Shown in pieces: positions 33,297 to 43,650 of a stretch of DNA of 64,000 nt (position 1 is the stretch's first letter; every line of letters starts with the position of its first letter). Under the pieces are notes generated by a model that had not been told where the DNA came from, searched no databases, and saw only the letters and a program-made list of their open reading frames with translations. The stretch is taken from positions 218,277,783 to 218,341,782 of the forward strand of contig NC_085141.1 of assembly GCF_024139115.2 (NCBI RefSeq). The letters are read 5' to 3'. Source of the DNA: Armigeres subalbatus (lineage: Eukaryota; Arthropoda; Insecta; Diptera; Culicidae). Both the position numbers and the translations under genes were made by a program.

Positions 33297-33579
33297 AGAA
33301 AAATATATATAGCTCTTTTAGTGGAATGTATTCAACCGTCTAAGACGAATTAAGTACTGTCCATTTAATTCCACCAGTTAATTTTCGTTATCTTTGCAGA
33401 TACGTATTTCGACCACAACTGTGTGGTCGTCTTCAGTGTCTTGTACTTGTCAAGTCAAGTCGAGTCAAGTACAAGACACTGAAGACGACCACACAGTTGT
33501 GGTCGAAATACGTATCTGCAAAGATAACGAAAATTAACTGGTGGAATTAAATGGACAGTACTTAATTCGTCTTAGACGG
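33297..33579. mobile_element. Foldback insertion with ~115-bp near-perfect arms
   Basis: Arms from about 33334 to 33448 and 33465 to 33579/33581 are reverse complements with essentially no mismatch, joined by a short spacer of TCAAGTCAAGTCGAG. The left arm is preceded by unique sequence AGAAAAATATATATAGCTC. A 12-bp direct repeat TTTGCGAAAATC flanks the block (33285-33296, 33580-33591). It may be a MITE or a 5'-inverted (twin-primed) short retroelement. It lies 6 bp from the RTE-like fragment. Confidence 0.8.
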
Positions 33580-33591
33580 TTTGCGAAAATC

Positions 33592-34082
33592 TTAACTCCG
33601 AATATTGAATTCCAACATAAATTAAAAAATTGAAGTACAAAGCAGTGCCATCTATCCTGAGACATCTGGTACATCTCATTACATGTTTTAAGAAATGTTA
33701 TATCCTAATATTTTTACCATTATACATGTAAACATCGATGGGCATCAATGAAGTTACTACTGGAGAAATAAGTGGTAGCCAATAGGAGTCAAGGAAGGGA
33801 AGTAGTAGTCGTTCGCGTGTATTACTTTTATCTCAAACAATGACCTTCTTCGAACAAACCATCGTGTGTAAAGCTTGACAAGTTTTGCAAATTTCATTAT
33901 TCAATTTGTTGCATCGTACTGCTGGAAGCAGATTCTTATACTCCCGTGGGTCTCGTCAAATATTATTTACAGGCATACCTCGATAGTACGTATCCTCGAT
34001 AGTACGTACCCTCGATTGAACGTACAAAAAGTTTTTTCGTTCGATTTTCTGTACGATTTTAGTTAAAATTTGAATATGTTTT
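33592..34082. other. Intergenic, no gene recognised
   Basis: AT-rich; a small direct repeat CCTCGATAGTACGTA-CCTCGATAGTACGTA occurs near 33978-34012. Confidence 0.4.
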
Positions 34083-35400
34083 GATCCTGGCACATGCTTG
34101 GGGTCCTCCAGGAGTTCCTCCGTATGTTCATCCAGAAGTTCCTCCAGGAATTCTTCCGGAAGTTTCTCCAGTAGGATCTCCAGAAATTCTTCCAGAAGCT
34201 CCCCCAGCAATTCCTCCGGAAATACCTCTAAAATTTTTACAAGGACTCATAGGAGTGCGCTACTCAAATTTCTCCAGAATTTTTTTCTGTGAATTCTTTC
34301 GAAAATTCCTCCGAACATCCATCTTGTCCGTTAATTCTTTCAAATATACCCAAAAATTCCCCTATTACCTTGGTGATTTCTTCAACAATTCACTTAGGAA
34401 TTCCCTTAGAAATATCTAGGTCTCCTTTTTCAAAACATCCACCAGAAAATTCCCATGTAACTCCTCCTGACTGGAGTTACTCCAGAAATTCCACCAAGCA
34501 TTCTTCATTAATGACTTCGAGATCTTTCCAGAAGTACCATTTGAATTTCTTCAGTAGCTAACGTGGAAGCCCTCGATAGCCACCTCCTACTCACGCTCCG
34601 GGAACTCTTCCGAAAATTGCTCTAAGAACTCTCCCGTAAAATTGTTCAGGGATTTTTTCTTTGTGAATTCACCCGGAAATTTCTTGAGAAATTCGTCTAC
34701 AAATTCATCTGTCTATTTCTCCAGATTTTCTTCTTAAAATTGCATCAAAACTCTTTCGGAGTTACTTCCAAAAATTCCCCTTGAAATTCCGCTGGAAATT
34801 ATTAAGGGTATTCTCCCGGAACATCCTGCCTGAGTTCTCAAGGTTTCTGCGAATACTTCGCCTAAAATTTCTACAAAAAATATCTAAAAAGCTCTTCAGG
34901 ATTTCCCGAGAACTACTTTCAAGAATTCGCATATCTTGAAACAATAACCCTGGACATTCTTTTAGAAACTCTCCCCCTTTTTCTTCCAGTAATTCCTTCA
35001 TGGATTTTCCCAAAAAATCAGTCAAGAATTCCTTCGGGAATTATTTTAAAAACTCCTCCAGCAATTCCTTTAATAATTTTCCGGGAATTTGTTTCGAAAA
35101 TCCCTCAGAAATTTCTCAAGATATTCTGCAGAAAATTCTTCCAAGAATTACTCTGGGTTCCTTTTTCAGGAATAATTTCGGGAGGAATTTTTGGAGGAGT
35201 ATCCGAAGGAGTTCCCAAAGGATTTCCTAGAGAATTTCCTAAAGTAGTTCCTGAAGAAAATCGGAATGGAGCTCCTGGTTTGAGTCCCAGAAGGATATTT
35301 TGGATAAATTCTTGATGGATTCCCTAGAGAAACTCTCAAAGGGACTCCTAGAAGAGTATTTGAAACAAATCTAGAAGAATTCCTAAAATAAGAAGTTTTT
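34083..35400. repeat. Degenerate 15-nt repeat tract (TTCCTCCAGAATTC type)
   Basis: Dense, imperfect repetition of phrases such as TTCCTCCAGGAATTC, TTCCGGAAGTTTCTCCAG and AATTCCTTC, with spacing near 15 nt, fading right of 35000 and with orientation changes near 35170. Long open frames on both strands (Glu/Leu-rich on one, Ser-rich on the other) come from the 3-divisible period and are not genes. Confidence 0.8.
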
Positions 35401-36355
35401 CAAAATCAGAAAAAAATTGTATTAGCAATTTCAGGGGCCGTTCTAGAAGCTATTCTTTAGTTTCCTGAAGAACAATTTTCATATTTTAAGACAAAGTATC
35501 TTTATGTTTGGCCGAGAATATATTGAATAAAGGGGATCTAGTGGCCATGTTGCCAAAGATATTTTCTCACGTCGCACTTTTTGGCCAGAGCTCAGCTCCG
35601 CGCTAGTTGCAGTTGTGATTAGATCGCCACCCAATGCAAATAAATACTAAGGTATGGAAATCCATATATTGTGTGCGTGCCTTTTGTGTATGGCGAAAAA
35701 TCTTTCACTACTACATTCGAACGAGCTCCCATAAGAAGCCGTGCAAATATGTACGTCACCATTTGCTGTTTACATTTTTCATCATCCACTAATACACTTG
35801 CATTTGGTCTTCTTCCTCACCTTCTATTTATTCTCATTGATCGCCACCCAAAGATTTAGATTTAAGGCTCCCCCAGACCTAAGCGATTTCATCGCCGCGA
35901 CGCACAGTGCTTTGTCCCTTGGACAAAAATGGAAAAATTGACTCTCGTATTTAGTCGAATCAAGTAGACCATGATATTAACATATGTTTCAATTATGCTG
36001 TGTGCGCATTAGTATCTTTGTGAGGTCACTGGGACAATCAAAACAAATCGTGTTTGTAAACATTTCCATCGTTGAAAGTGGATGATTTAGCACCTGTTAG
36101 TTAAAAGCATCTTTTGCATTGCCTAAGTTTTCAAACGGCACCTTTCACTGTGAAAATCGATATGGAAAGCGTAAAATCAAGTAAATCAGATCCAATTTAA
36201 TGTGTTTCAGTTTGACATATATCGATCATTGTTATGAGTAAAGCTTTCAAGTCATGGGCATGAAGTTATAAAGGAAGAAATAATCAACAACTTTAAACAG
36301 CTTTTTAAAAAAAGTACATCAAAACACATCTCTAAAAATCGCACCAGAGCTCATC
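35401..36355. other. Intergenic, no gene recognised
   Basis: No supported coding. GCTCCCCCAGACCTAAGCGA with TTTCATCGCCGCGACGCACA near 35870-35908 resembles the end of a MITE, and related CGCCGCGATTC wording recurs near 37818, but ends could not be paired. Confidence 0.4.
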
Positions 36356-36497
36356 TCTAGACCAACATTTGAAAAGGGCGTAACAGCCAAAATTTATTCC
36401 TTCTGATTTTTCGTCTACATATATAGCTATTTATGTAGACGAGGAATCTGAAGGAATAAATTTTGGCTGTTACGCCCTTTTCAAATGTTGGTCTAGA
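36356..36497. mobile_element. 142-bp palindromic MITE
   Basis: Near-perfect foldback: TCTAGACCAACATTTGAAAA to TTCCTTC on the left, its complement ending TTTTCAAATGTTGGTCTAGA on the right, with a central TAGACGA/TCGTCTA hairpin around an AT-rich loop. No clear TSD; no coding. Confidence 0.8.
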
Positions 36498-36699
36498 TTT
36501 ATAGTATTTTTAAGAGAATAGAAGTGATTCCAGCTGCTCTTATTTGCTCTATTAATAGCTGTTAAAGATTTTCTAGGTGATACTCTTGCGCTTAATAACA
36601 TAGATATATACAAACAATAGCTTTCCATTGATCCGTCCCAACGAAAAGCTCATGTGTTGAAGTTTCTATCGGATTTATATAATCCAGATAATTTCACAG

Positions 36700-37240
36700 A
36701 GGAACTTGAAAAAGAATTAAAACAGTTTTACAAATTCTTTTGTTTGATCAAAAATGGTCACAACGCTTTCGATCATCCGAGAAATTTGAGAAGCAAAACT
36801 CTCGCGGATTGTCTTCGTTGGTAAATCTTCCTCGCAATCCGAATACAAATATTGAAAGAATTGCCGAGTCTTCATCCAACATCGCGAAAGGAAGACCTCA
36901 AAAACCGTTTCAGGAATGTTCAAATAAAACAAAGAAACAACATGTTGAAGACCTCATCAATAATAATGAACCTTAGGAGCTAGCATTTGCGACCAATATA
37001 TCAAGTAGCTCAAGCGCAAATCAGGAAAGGTTATAACAGCGGCACAAAGACTGGCGTTGTACATCGACTTTGATTTATCCGAGAGAAAGTACAATCTGCT
37101 TCGAAGTACTTTAAACGAGGTTCATGCAAATCTGCTTTCAAGTCTTTAGGCGTTGAAACGTCCGCTGAGGTTGATTTGCAAGACCTAATGAATTGTACCT
37201 CGCTAATCAATAACCATGGCTCCGTAAAGTGTTATACACG
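36700..37240 (+). pseudogene. Fragment of an unclassified multicopy transposon protein
   Basis: The plus frame 36740-36976 contains NIAKGRPQKPFQECSNKTKK followed by QHVEDL, then in shifted frames LAFATNISSSSSAQIRK, AAQRLALYIDFDLSERKYNL and VETSAEVDLQDLMNCTSLI. The order GRP-KPF, TK-R, later L--D-DLS--QY and LQDL is a layout I recall from multicopy uncharacterised insect and cnidarian proteins. At least two frameshifts. Function unknown. Confidence 0.5.
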
Positions 37241-37379
37241 CCTGAGCCTACAAAATAAACTTGGAAAAAACAAATTAACAACAACAAATTCCAATGATTT
37301 CTGATACCGTCGTTAAAAAAAACAATTCCTCAAATCATATCTAAGGATATCCTGATTCTATAGTATAAAACATTAGAGC

Positions 37380-37690
37380 GGGCGTTAACGTCACTTATGA
37401 GATGATCAATTGGAAATTGGTCAATTGTTGTAATAGAAACTCTTATCATACCTCATATTTTTCGTAAAAAGATCCTGATTCTTTAAGGCTTATCGTAAAA
37501 TCTGGCGTCTACGGCATTTATGCAATTATTTATTCAACATAGGTCAATTACGCCAATATTAGTTTTTATCATAAGTGACAATTTTCCCAAATGGATCTCG
37601 ATTATACGAAGCATATTATATGTTATGAAATTTGGCGTTTACGCCACTTATGCAATTATCTATTTAACATAGGTCAGTAATGTAACTATA
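37380..37690. repeat. Two to three degenerate ~125-bp direct repeats
   Basis: TCTGGCGTCTACGGCATTTA with GCAATTATTTATTCAACATAGG at 37500 recurs as TTTGGCGTTTACGCCACTTA with GCAATTATCTATTTAACATAGG at 37630. A weaker copy begins GGGCGTTAACGTCACTTATGA near 37380. Confidence 0.65.
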
Positions 37691-37704
37691 GTAGAAAAAA
37701 TAGT

Positions 37705-38124
37705 TTACAGCCATTTCCTCAAAGACACCATTAAGTTAAAACGTGTAGAATGTAAGTTGTGATTTTTGTCCCGTAGCTCCATACGTTCGAAGCACTGTGC
37801 GACGGCGACAACTAGTCGCCGCGATTCTATCGTTGGGTCGCTGCAGGCAATGTTTGATTTATGCTTCCATACCAACGGCAACAGAATCGCTGTCGCCAAG
37901 AGATAGAATCGCGTCGTGTAATTGGGGAAACCTTTAAAGACTTTATCGACAAACATTACATCAATTAGTCGAGCTAAGGTGATCGGTATATAAAAGCCTC
38001 CTATCAAAATTCTTGGAGTGGCCTCTATTCTTTTTTGGCCATATAGCTTTGACAGGGCTGTCGGCCCGCGTCCATTCTTGCTAAAAACAAGCGAACTAGT
38101 CCATCGCATTGAACGCGTTGACAT
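37705..38124 (-). CDS. Unrecognised 139-codon ORF, possibly repeat-derived
   Basis: Complete ATG-to-stop frame on the minus strand (MSTRSMRWTSSLVFSKN...VSLRKWL). It contains one hydrophobic stretch (RFYLLATAILLPLV) and no motif I know. The DNA holds GCGGCGACTAGT and GCGATTCTATCG-type phrases near 37815 and 37905 that resemble MITE ends, so the frame may be a by-product of a repeat. No promoter or splice context could be set. Confidence 0.2.
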   Translation of the reverse strand: MSTRSMRWTSSLVFSKNGRGPTALSKLYGQKRIEATPRILIGGFYIPITLARLIDVMFVDKVFKGFPNYTTRFYLLATAILLPLVWKHKSNIACSDPTIESRRLVVAVAQCFERMELRDKNHNLHSTRFNLMVSLRKWL

Positions 38125-38595
38125 GCGTCCACGCTTAGATCTTACTCTCTGCGCCGTGACACGTAAAAAAACGCGTCGACGCGCGTCGATCCTCGAATGA
38201 AATTAAAATAATACAAAACGTCAAATATGTGTTCCGTTAGACAAAAAAGCGATATAGAATTTAATTATTACCATATTTCTTTCGGATATTCCTACGCCAT
38301 TTGAATCTTTGCTTCGCTCTGATGGGATTGTTCCTCTAGATCCAAACCAACCAAACTCTCGGGCGCATTACCACACCTCGTATGTACTTTAAACTCCATG
38401 AAGCTGTCTAGTGGCGAACAATATTGGTTGGAGCGAGGGTTGGAAGTCATAACAAGTGGGCAAATTGTATGTAACGAATATTAATGAATAGTAAATAAAT
38501 TAATTAATAGTTCAAAATAAATTGTGTTATCAATTAAAAACTATTTATTTGGCTCTTAGCTTTTAAAATGTTAAAAGGTTACACAACGTTTAGAT

Positions 38596-39481
38596 CAGGG
38601 CTGCCCAACGTACGGCCCGCGAGCCGGATGCGGACCTTGGCTCCATTTTTTGTGGCCCGCTGTTTATGAAATTTTGGCAATACGGATGAAACCGATTCAG
38701 GACGGAGAACTTGTTAGGAAATGCACATCGGCAGTTGGTGATATCGTGTGCTAAAACAAAGCCTCCTTCAGTAGTATTAGTTTCTGGTAAATCACGGTGA
38801 AAAGTTAAAGTTTTCACAGACGATTTGAAAAGTACGTTACGTTGAAAAGCCACCTGCTTCTGATTCTACCTGGTTGCAATCGATGAAAATACTTAATGCA
38901 AAAATTAAGGCACATGTAGCTGCCTCCATAAGGGAAATGTATGACCATATTCAAATCACAGAGGAATCAGAAGCTTTGATCCCAATGAAGGAAACGACTA
39001 CCGATATCGGAAAAAACACTATCGTTGTGACACTTGAAAATTAAATCAATTTGTCTTTTTGTTAATCAATTGTCAATCAGCCACAAAAGTTGTTTTGTAT
39101 ATCTATGTGAACAACTCTTATCAAGAATGAAAGCAGTAAAAAGTAATTGTTGATCTTCATTATCTGCTTGCAAAATTCGACCACCGATTGTGAAATCAAT
39201 ATGCGTCGAGTATTGGAAAGAAGCCAACATTTCCATGTCCTGTTACGTAAAAAGAACAAAAAATAAGAACACACAAAAAAAAAAACGTTCAAACGCAAAA
39301 ATGTCGTGTTAAGCTTTTCCTTTAAAAAACATTTCCATTCTGTTAAACTAAATGCCATTCTAAAAAAATGCTTTGGTTATTTTGAAAATGTATAAGAAAT
39401 ATGTACCGAATATTTCTTGGCCCGCCAGCGAATGGTCAATCTAAAAATTGGCCCGTGGCTTGAAAAGGTTGGGCAGGCCTG
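38596..39481. mobile_element. hAT element derivative (886 bp)
   Basis: Inverted ends CAGGGCTGCCCAAC (left) and the complement of CAGGCCTGCCCAAC (right). Perfect 8-bp TSD GTTTAGAT at 38588-38595 and 39482-39489. Inside, minus strand 38853-38700 encodes a degraded GGFVLAHDITN, reminiscent of the N-terminal region of GTF2I/ZBED-like hAT transposases (S-LAH-IAK). The remainder carries only short pieces in other frames, so it is a deletion derivative without functional transposase. Confidence 0.87.
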
Positions 39482-39489
39482 GTTTAGAT

Positions 39490-40537
39490 CAACAAGCCGC
39501 TTCTAGAGAAGTTAAATCTGCATAGTTCTCATCAACAAATCCGAAGTGTAATGCGTATTCACAGAAATACATAGCACTAAGAACAAATTTAAGAATATTT
39601 TGTGTTTTCACAATGTGTTGATTATATTATTTTGGAGGTTATTTATGGATTACAAAACGTTTACATTGCATTGGAATAATTCATTCATTATTCGATTAAA
39701 CTAAAAACCGAAACATATCCTGGGATCCCGAATAAAAAATACAGTAGAATAACAGTACAATTTATTGTAACACTACTATTAATAACATTAAATTGGCGAT
39801 AGATTATATTGTAAATGAAGCCATAGAAATACATTTGAATGCATTGTTATGAACCATTTATTCAAATGTAAATGAAGTTTTTGCAATAGAATGTACGGGT
39901 TGTTAAGTATCGTAACTACACAAAATCTGAGATTTTTCCATACATTTTTTTCGTCACACAATAGGCAAATTTAATAAGAATCTATCCCAGAGTGTGCTGC
40001 GTTAGATTGAGTGAAACCGGCTTGTTTACATTCTAGTTTGAATTTTTGATTATCTAAATTATATCAATATTTATTCAACACACCTTCATTTTCCATTGGC
40101 AATGGGTTTTTCTATCGCTTATCTTTCTACTCTGACCAATCCTGTGTGATTACGATCGAAAATAACAATTCCGGGAGTTCATAACCTTTGGTCCGGATCG
40201 ACATTTTTTCAAATTTTTCTCGAAAATTGTATGTAATAACTACCCGGATTGATGTGAATTGCAAAAAAAAAATTTATCTTCAATTTCCATAGTTTCTGAT
40301 CTCCCAAAAAGTGTATTTTGATCAGAAAATCGGAAAATGTTCGTCTTTGGCATGTTTCCGTTGGATTATTTTTACACTCATCACGTTTTTCATAGTTTTC
40401 AATCTGACACCAGATGTCGAAGCGATCGCTGAGTTTCAAGTAAATTTGCCTATAGAGTGTTGAAATATCCGGACAAATCTGTCCAAAATACAATGGATTG
40501 TATTGTATTTGTATAGTAAAACAATACGATTTTTGAT
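39490..40537. other. Intergenic, possible outer TIR element around Juan
   Basis: No gene. ATCCCGAATAAAAAATACAG at 39726 is inverted relative to ATCCCGGATAAAAATG read on the minus strand from 47944, suggesting that a TIR element lies around the Juan insertion. Internal similarity is weak. The rest is AT-rich. Confidence 0.4.
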
Positions 40538-40816
40538 TTCTCAGTTGTCAGACCGCATCGTGCTTTCGTGCTGTGCGGTTCTTTCTCTCTTTGCGGAAGG
40601 AAGTTTTTAATACTACCCGAAGCTATTTTAATTTCAACGGTGCTTCTTAGCGCTATTTGTACCCACTGATCCCTGTTACGATCTTTGCAAGGACCCGTGC
40701 CTTCGTTTTACGTTGGACCCGTTTGCGGAAGTAAAATTCCGACAAGCGGTGGTAATCCTGCAGGGACACCGTTCTGGGAAAAAACCTCTTAGAAGGTCAC
40801 GTCTCCACGCTCAGCC

Positions 40817-42218
40817 ATGAGCATTAATAAAAACAAGAGGAAGAATCTCTGAATTCTTCACTTCCTTCAAAGAAACAAGGTTTCAAGACCGTCCTGCCTA
40901 AGCGCGGAAAAATAGAAGGAAGCTGGAGAATTCAGATATTCCTTCTAACTCTAATATCGGAAATAATTCTTCTCCAATCGAACTGAGCAATCAGTTCGAT
41001 TTGATTAATGATGAAATTGAGCAAATCGAATATACCTCTAGCCCAGGTGATTCGATTCATGCGAAAAAGCAAAGGATTCCGCCAATTGTGGTATCTGTTG
41101 CCGAGTTTTCTGGTTTTCGGAATGAAATCTTGAGTAACCTTCAGGGGATCAAGGTTTCATTTCAGATTGCTAGGAAGGGTGACTGCCGCGTTTTGCCGGG
41201 ATCCTTTGACGATCGCAAACTTCTTCTTCAGTATTTAACTGAGAAGCGCCATAAATTCTTCACATACGACGACAAAACTGAGCGATTGTTCAAAGTCGTC
41301 TTGAAAGGTCTCCCCAGTGATGACAAATCACTGGATGAAATTAAAACTGAAATTTCTCAATTACTTGGATTTTCACCAGTCCAAGTAATTAAGATGAAAA
41401 GAAATCCCACTCTGATACTTCTCAGAGGGGCATTTCTCAAGAATTTTATTTAGTTCATTTTAACAAAAGTGAACTAAATAATATGAAAAGTTGGAAAAGG
41501 CCTGTATTATGTCCCATGTCCGTGTTACATGGGAACATTTCCGCAGGCCTGGGGAAATTCAAAACCCCACCCAGTGCCGTAAGTGCCAAAAGTGGGATCA
41601 TGGAACCAAACATTGTCACATGGATGCTAAATGCATGATTTGTGGTGGAACCTCTCACGCCAAGGACGCATGTCCTGTGAGAGAAGATTCCAATAAATTT
41701 AAATGTGCTAATTGTGGGGGCAATCATAAATCCAATTTCTGGGAATGCCCTTCACGCAAAAAGTTTTGAATTCCCGTGCAAAATTGATGACGGAAATTCC
41801 AATCGGATCCCAGATTCGACGGGTAGAAATTTTTCAAACGCTCAAATTTCGAAACCAGTTACCGGTCGAGCAATTCATACCCACCAAAATTCACAAACAA
41901 ATTTTGCCGCTCATCAACGGGTAGCAAGCACTTCAGTAAATTCCAATTTTTCCAATGTACCTACGTATGCAAACATCGCTGCTGGTAGACAAAATTTCTC
42001 TTCTCAAAATGAGGTTTATACCCATGTCCCAACGGAAAATAACGGTCATGTTGCCGATTCAGGTAGCATGACTGCTTCCGATTTTGATTTTTAACTGAAC
42101 AATTGCATCACATGATTGATGCAATGTTCAAAGCAAATACCATACCAGAAGCTGTTCAGGTTGGTATAAAGTACACACAAAAATTGTTATCGGACTCCGT
42201 TTCAATGGATCCAAATAA
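40817..42218 (+). pseudogene. Juan ORF1 (gag-like)
   Basis: Begins MSINKNKRKKN with an early frame break at 40850. The main frame (from about 40920) has FSGFRNEILSNLQGIKVSFQ, a GLP segment (LFKVVLKGLPSDD) and LGFSPVQVIKMKR. After a break near 41420-41500 come three CCHC knuckles: CRKCQKWDHGTKHC, CMICGGTSHAKDAC and CANCGGNHKSNFWEC. More shifts lie near 41765 and 42080. The reading ends at TAA 42216-42218, overlapping the ORF2 ATG (42205) by 14 nt in a different frame. At least five frame breaks in total. Confidence 0.88.
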
Positions 42219-43650
42219 TTGTGTGAAAGTTCTAAATTGGAATGCCCGCTCTCTAAAGGGTAAGGAAGATGAATTATTCAACTTCCTTTCAGTTCATAAT
42301 GTGCATATTGCCATTATAACTGAAACGTATTTAAAACCAGGACTCTCCATTAAAAGAGATCCAAACTATTTTATCTACAGAAATGATCGTCTTGACAGCG
42401 CCTGTGGTGGGGTCGCCATCGTCATTAATAGACGTATCAAACACAAATTATTTTCTTCATTCGAAACCAAAGTTTTTGAAACCTTGGGAGTTTCTGTTGA
42501 AACAAATTTTGGACAATTTTCCTTCATTGCAGCCTACTTGCCTTTTCAATGCAATGGGCAGCAAAAGAATTTGTTGAAAGCTGATCTTCAAATTCTGACT
42601 CGCAACAAATCAAAATTCTTCGTAATTGGTGACTTCAATGCCAAACACCGTTCATGGAATAATGCTCAAAGCAATTCCAACGGCAAAATTTTATTTGAAG
42701 ATTGTTCTGCGGGATATTATACTATTCAATATCCCAATGGCCCTACTTGTTTTTCTTCCAGTCGAAATCCTTCTACAATTGATTTAGTTTTAACGGATTC
42801 AAGTCAGCTGTGTGGCCAATTGGTAACTCATGCTGACTTTGACTCTGATCACCTTCCTGTGACATTTGAAATCTCACAAGAAGCCATTTATAATCCTATC
42901 AGCTCTACTTTAAATTATCATAGAGCTGGTTGGGATTTATATAAAACATATATCGATAGGAATTTTGATGTTAATATTCCTTTGGATACCAAAAGTGATA
43001 TTGATAATGCGCTCGTATCTTTGACAAATTTAATTGTCGAAGCCAGAGGCATTGCAATTCCTAAATGTGAAATTAAATTCAACTCCATTATTATTGACGA
43101 CGATCTTCAGCTTCTGATCCGTCTTAAAAATGTGAGGCGAAGGCAATACCAAAGAACTCGCGATCCCGCTTTAAAAGTTATTTGGCGAGATTTGCAAAAT
43201 GAAATTAAAAAACGTTTCGCTATTCTGAGAAATACCAACTTTGAGAATAATGTCTCGAAGTTGGATCCCAGTTCGAAACCCTTTTGAAATTAACGAAAAT
43301 TCTTAAAAACCTCAAAAGCCAATTCCAGCGCTTAAAGAGGGAAATAAAATTTTATTAACAAATGGCGAAAAGGCTCAAAAACTTGCTCAGCAGTTCGAGA
43401 GTGCCCATAATTTTAGTCTAGGTCTCACTAGTCCAATTGAGGATCAGGTTACACGGAGCTTCGAAGACATTCTCAACCAAGATAATGTTTTTGACCCTTC
43501 GTTGGGAACTAATTTGGATGAAGTGAGATCGATTATTAGAAAATTAAAAAATGGTATGATGATGGTATTTTCTACATACTTATCAAAAACTTCCTGAGAG
43601 TTCTTTATACTTTTTGGTTAATTTATTTAACAAATGTCTTCAATTGGCAT

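Noticed and set aside
33956..34561. Glu/Leu-rich (-) and Ser/Pro-rich (+) ORFs
   Set aside because: Produced by the 15-nt degenerate repeat; all frames stay open because the period is divisible by three. Same for 34762-35230, 62668-63037, 63159-63404 and 63290-63697.
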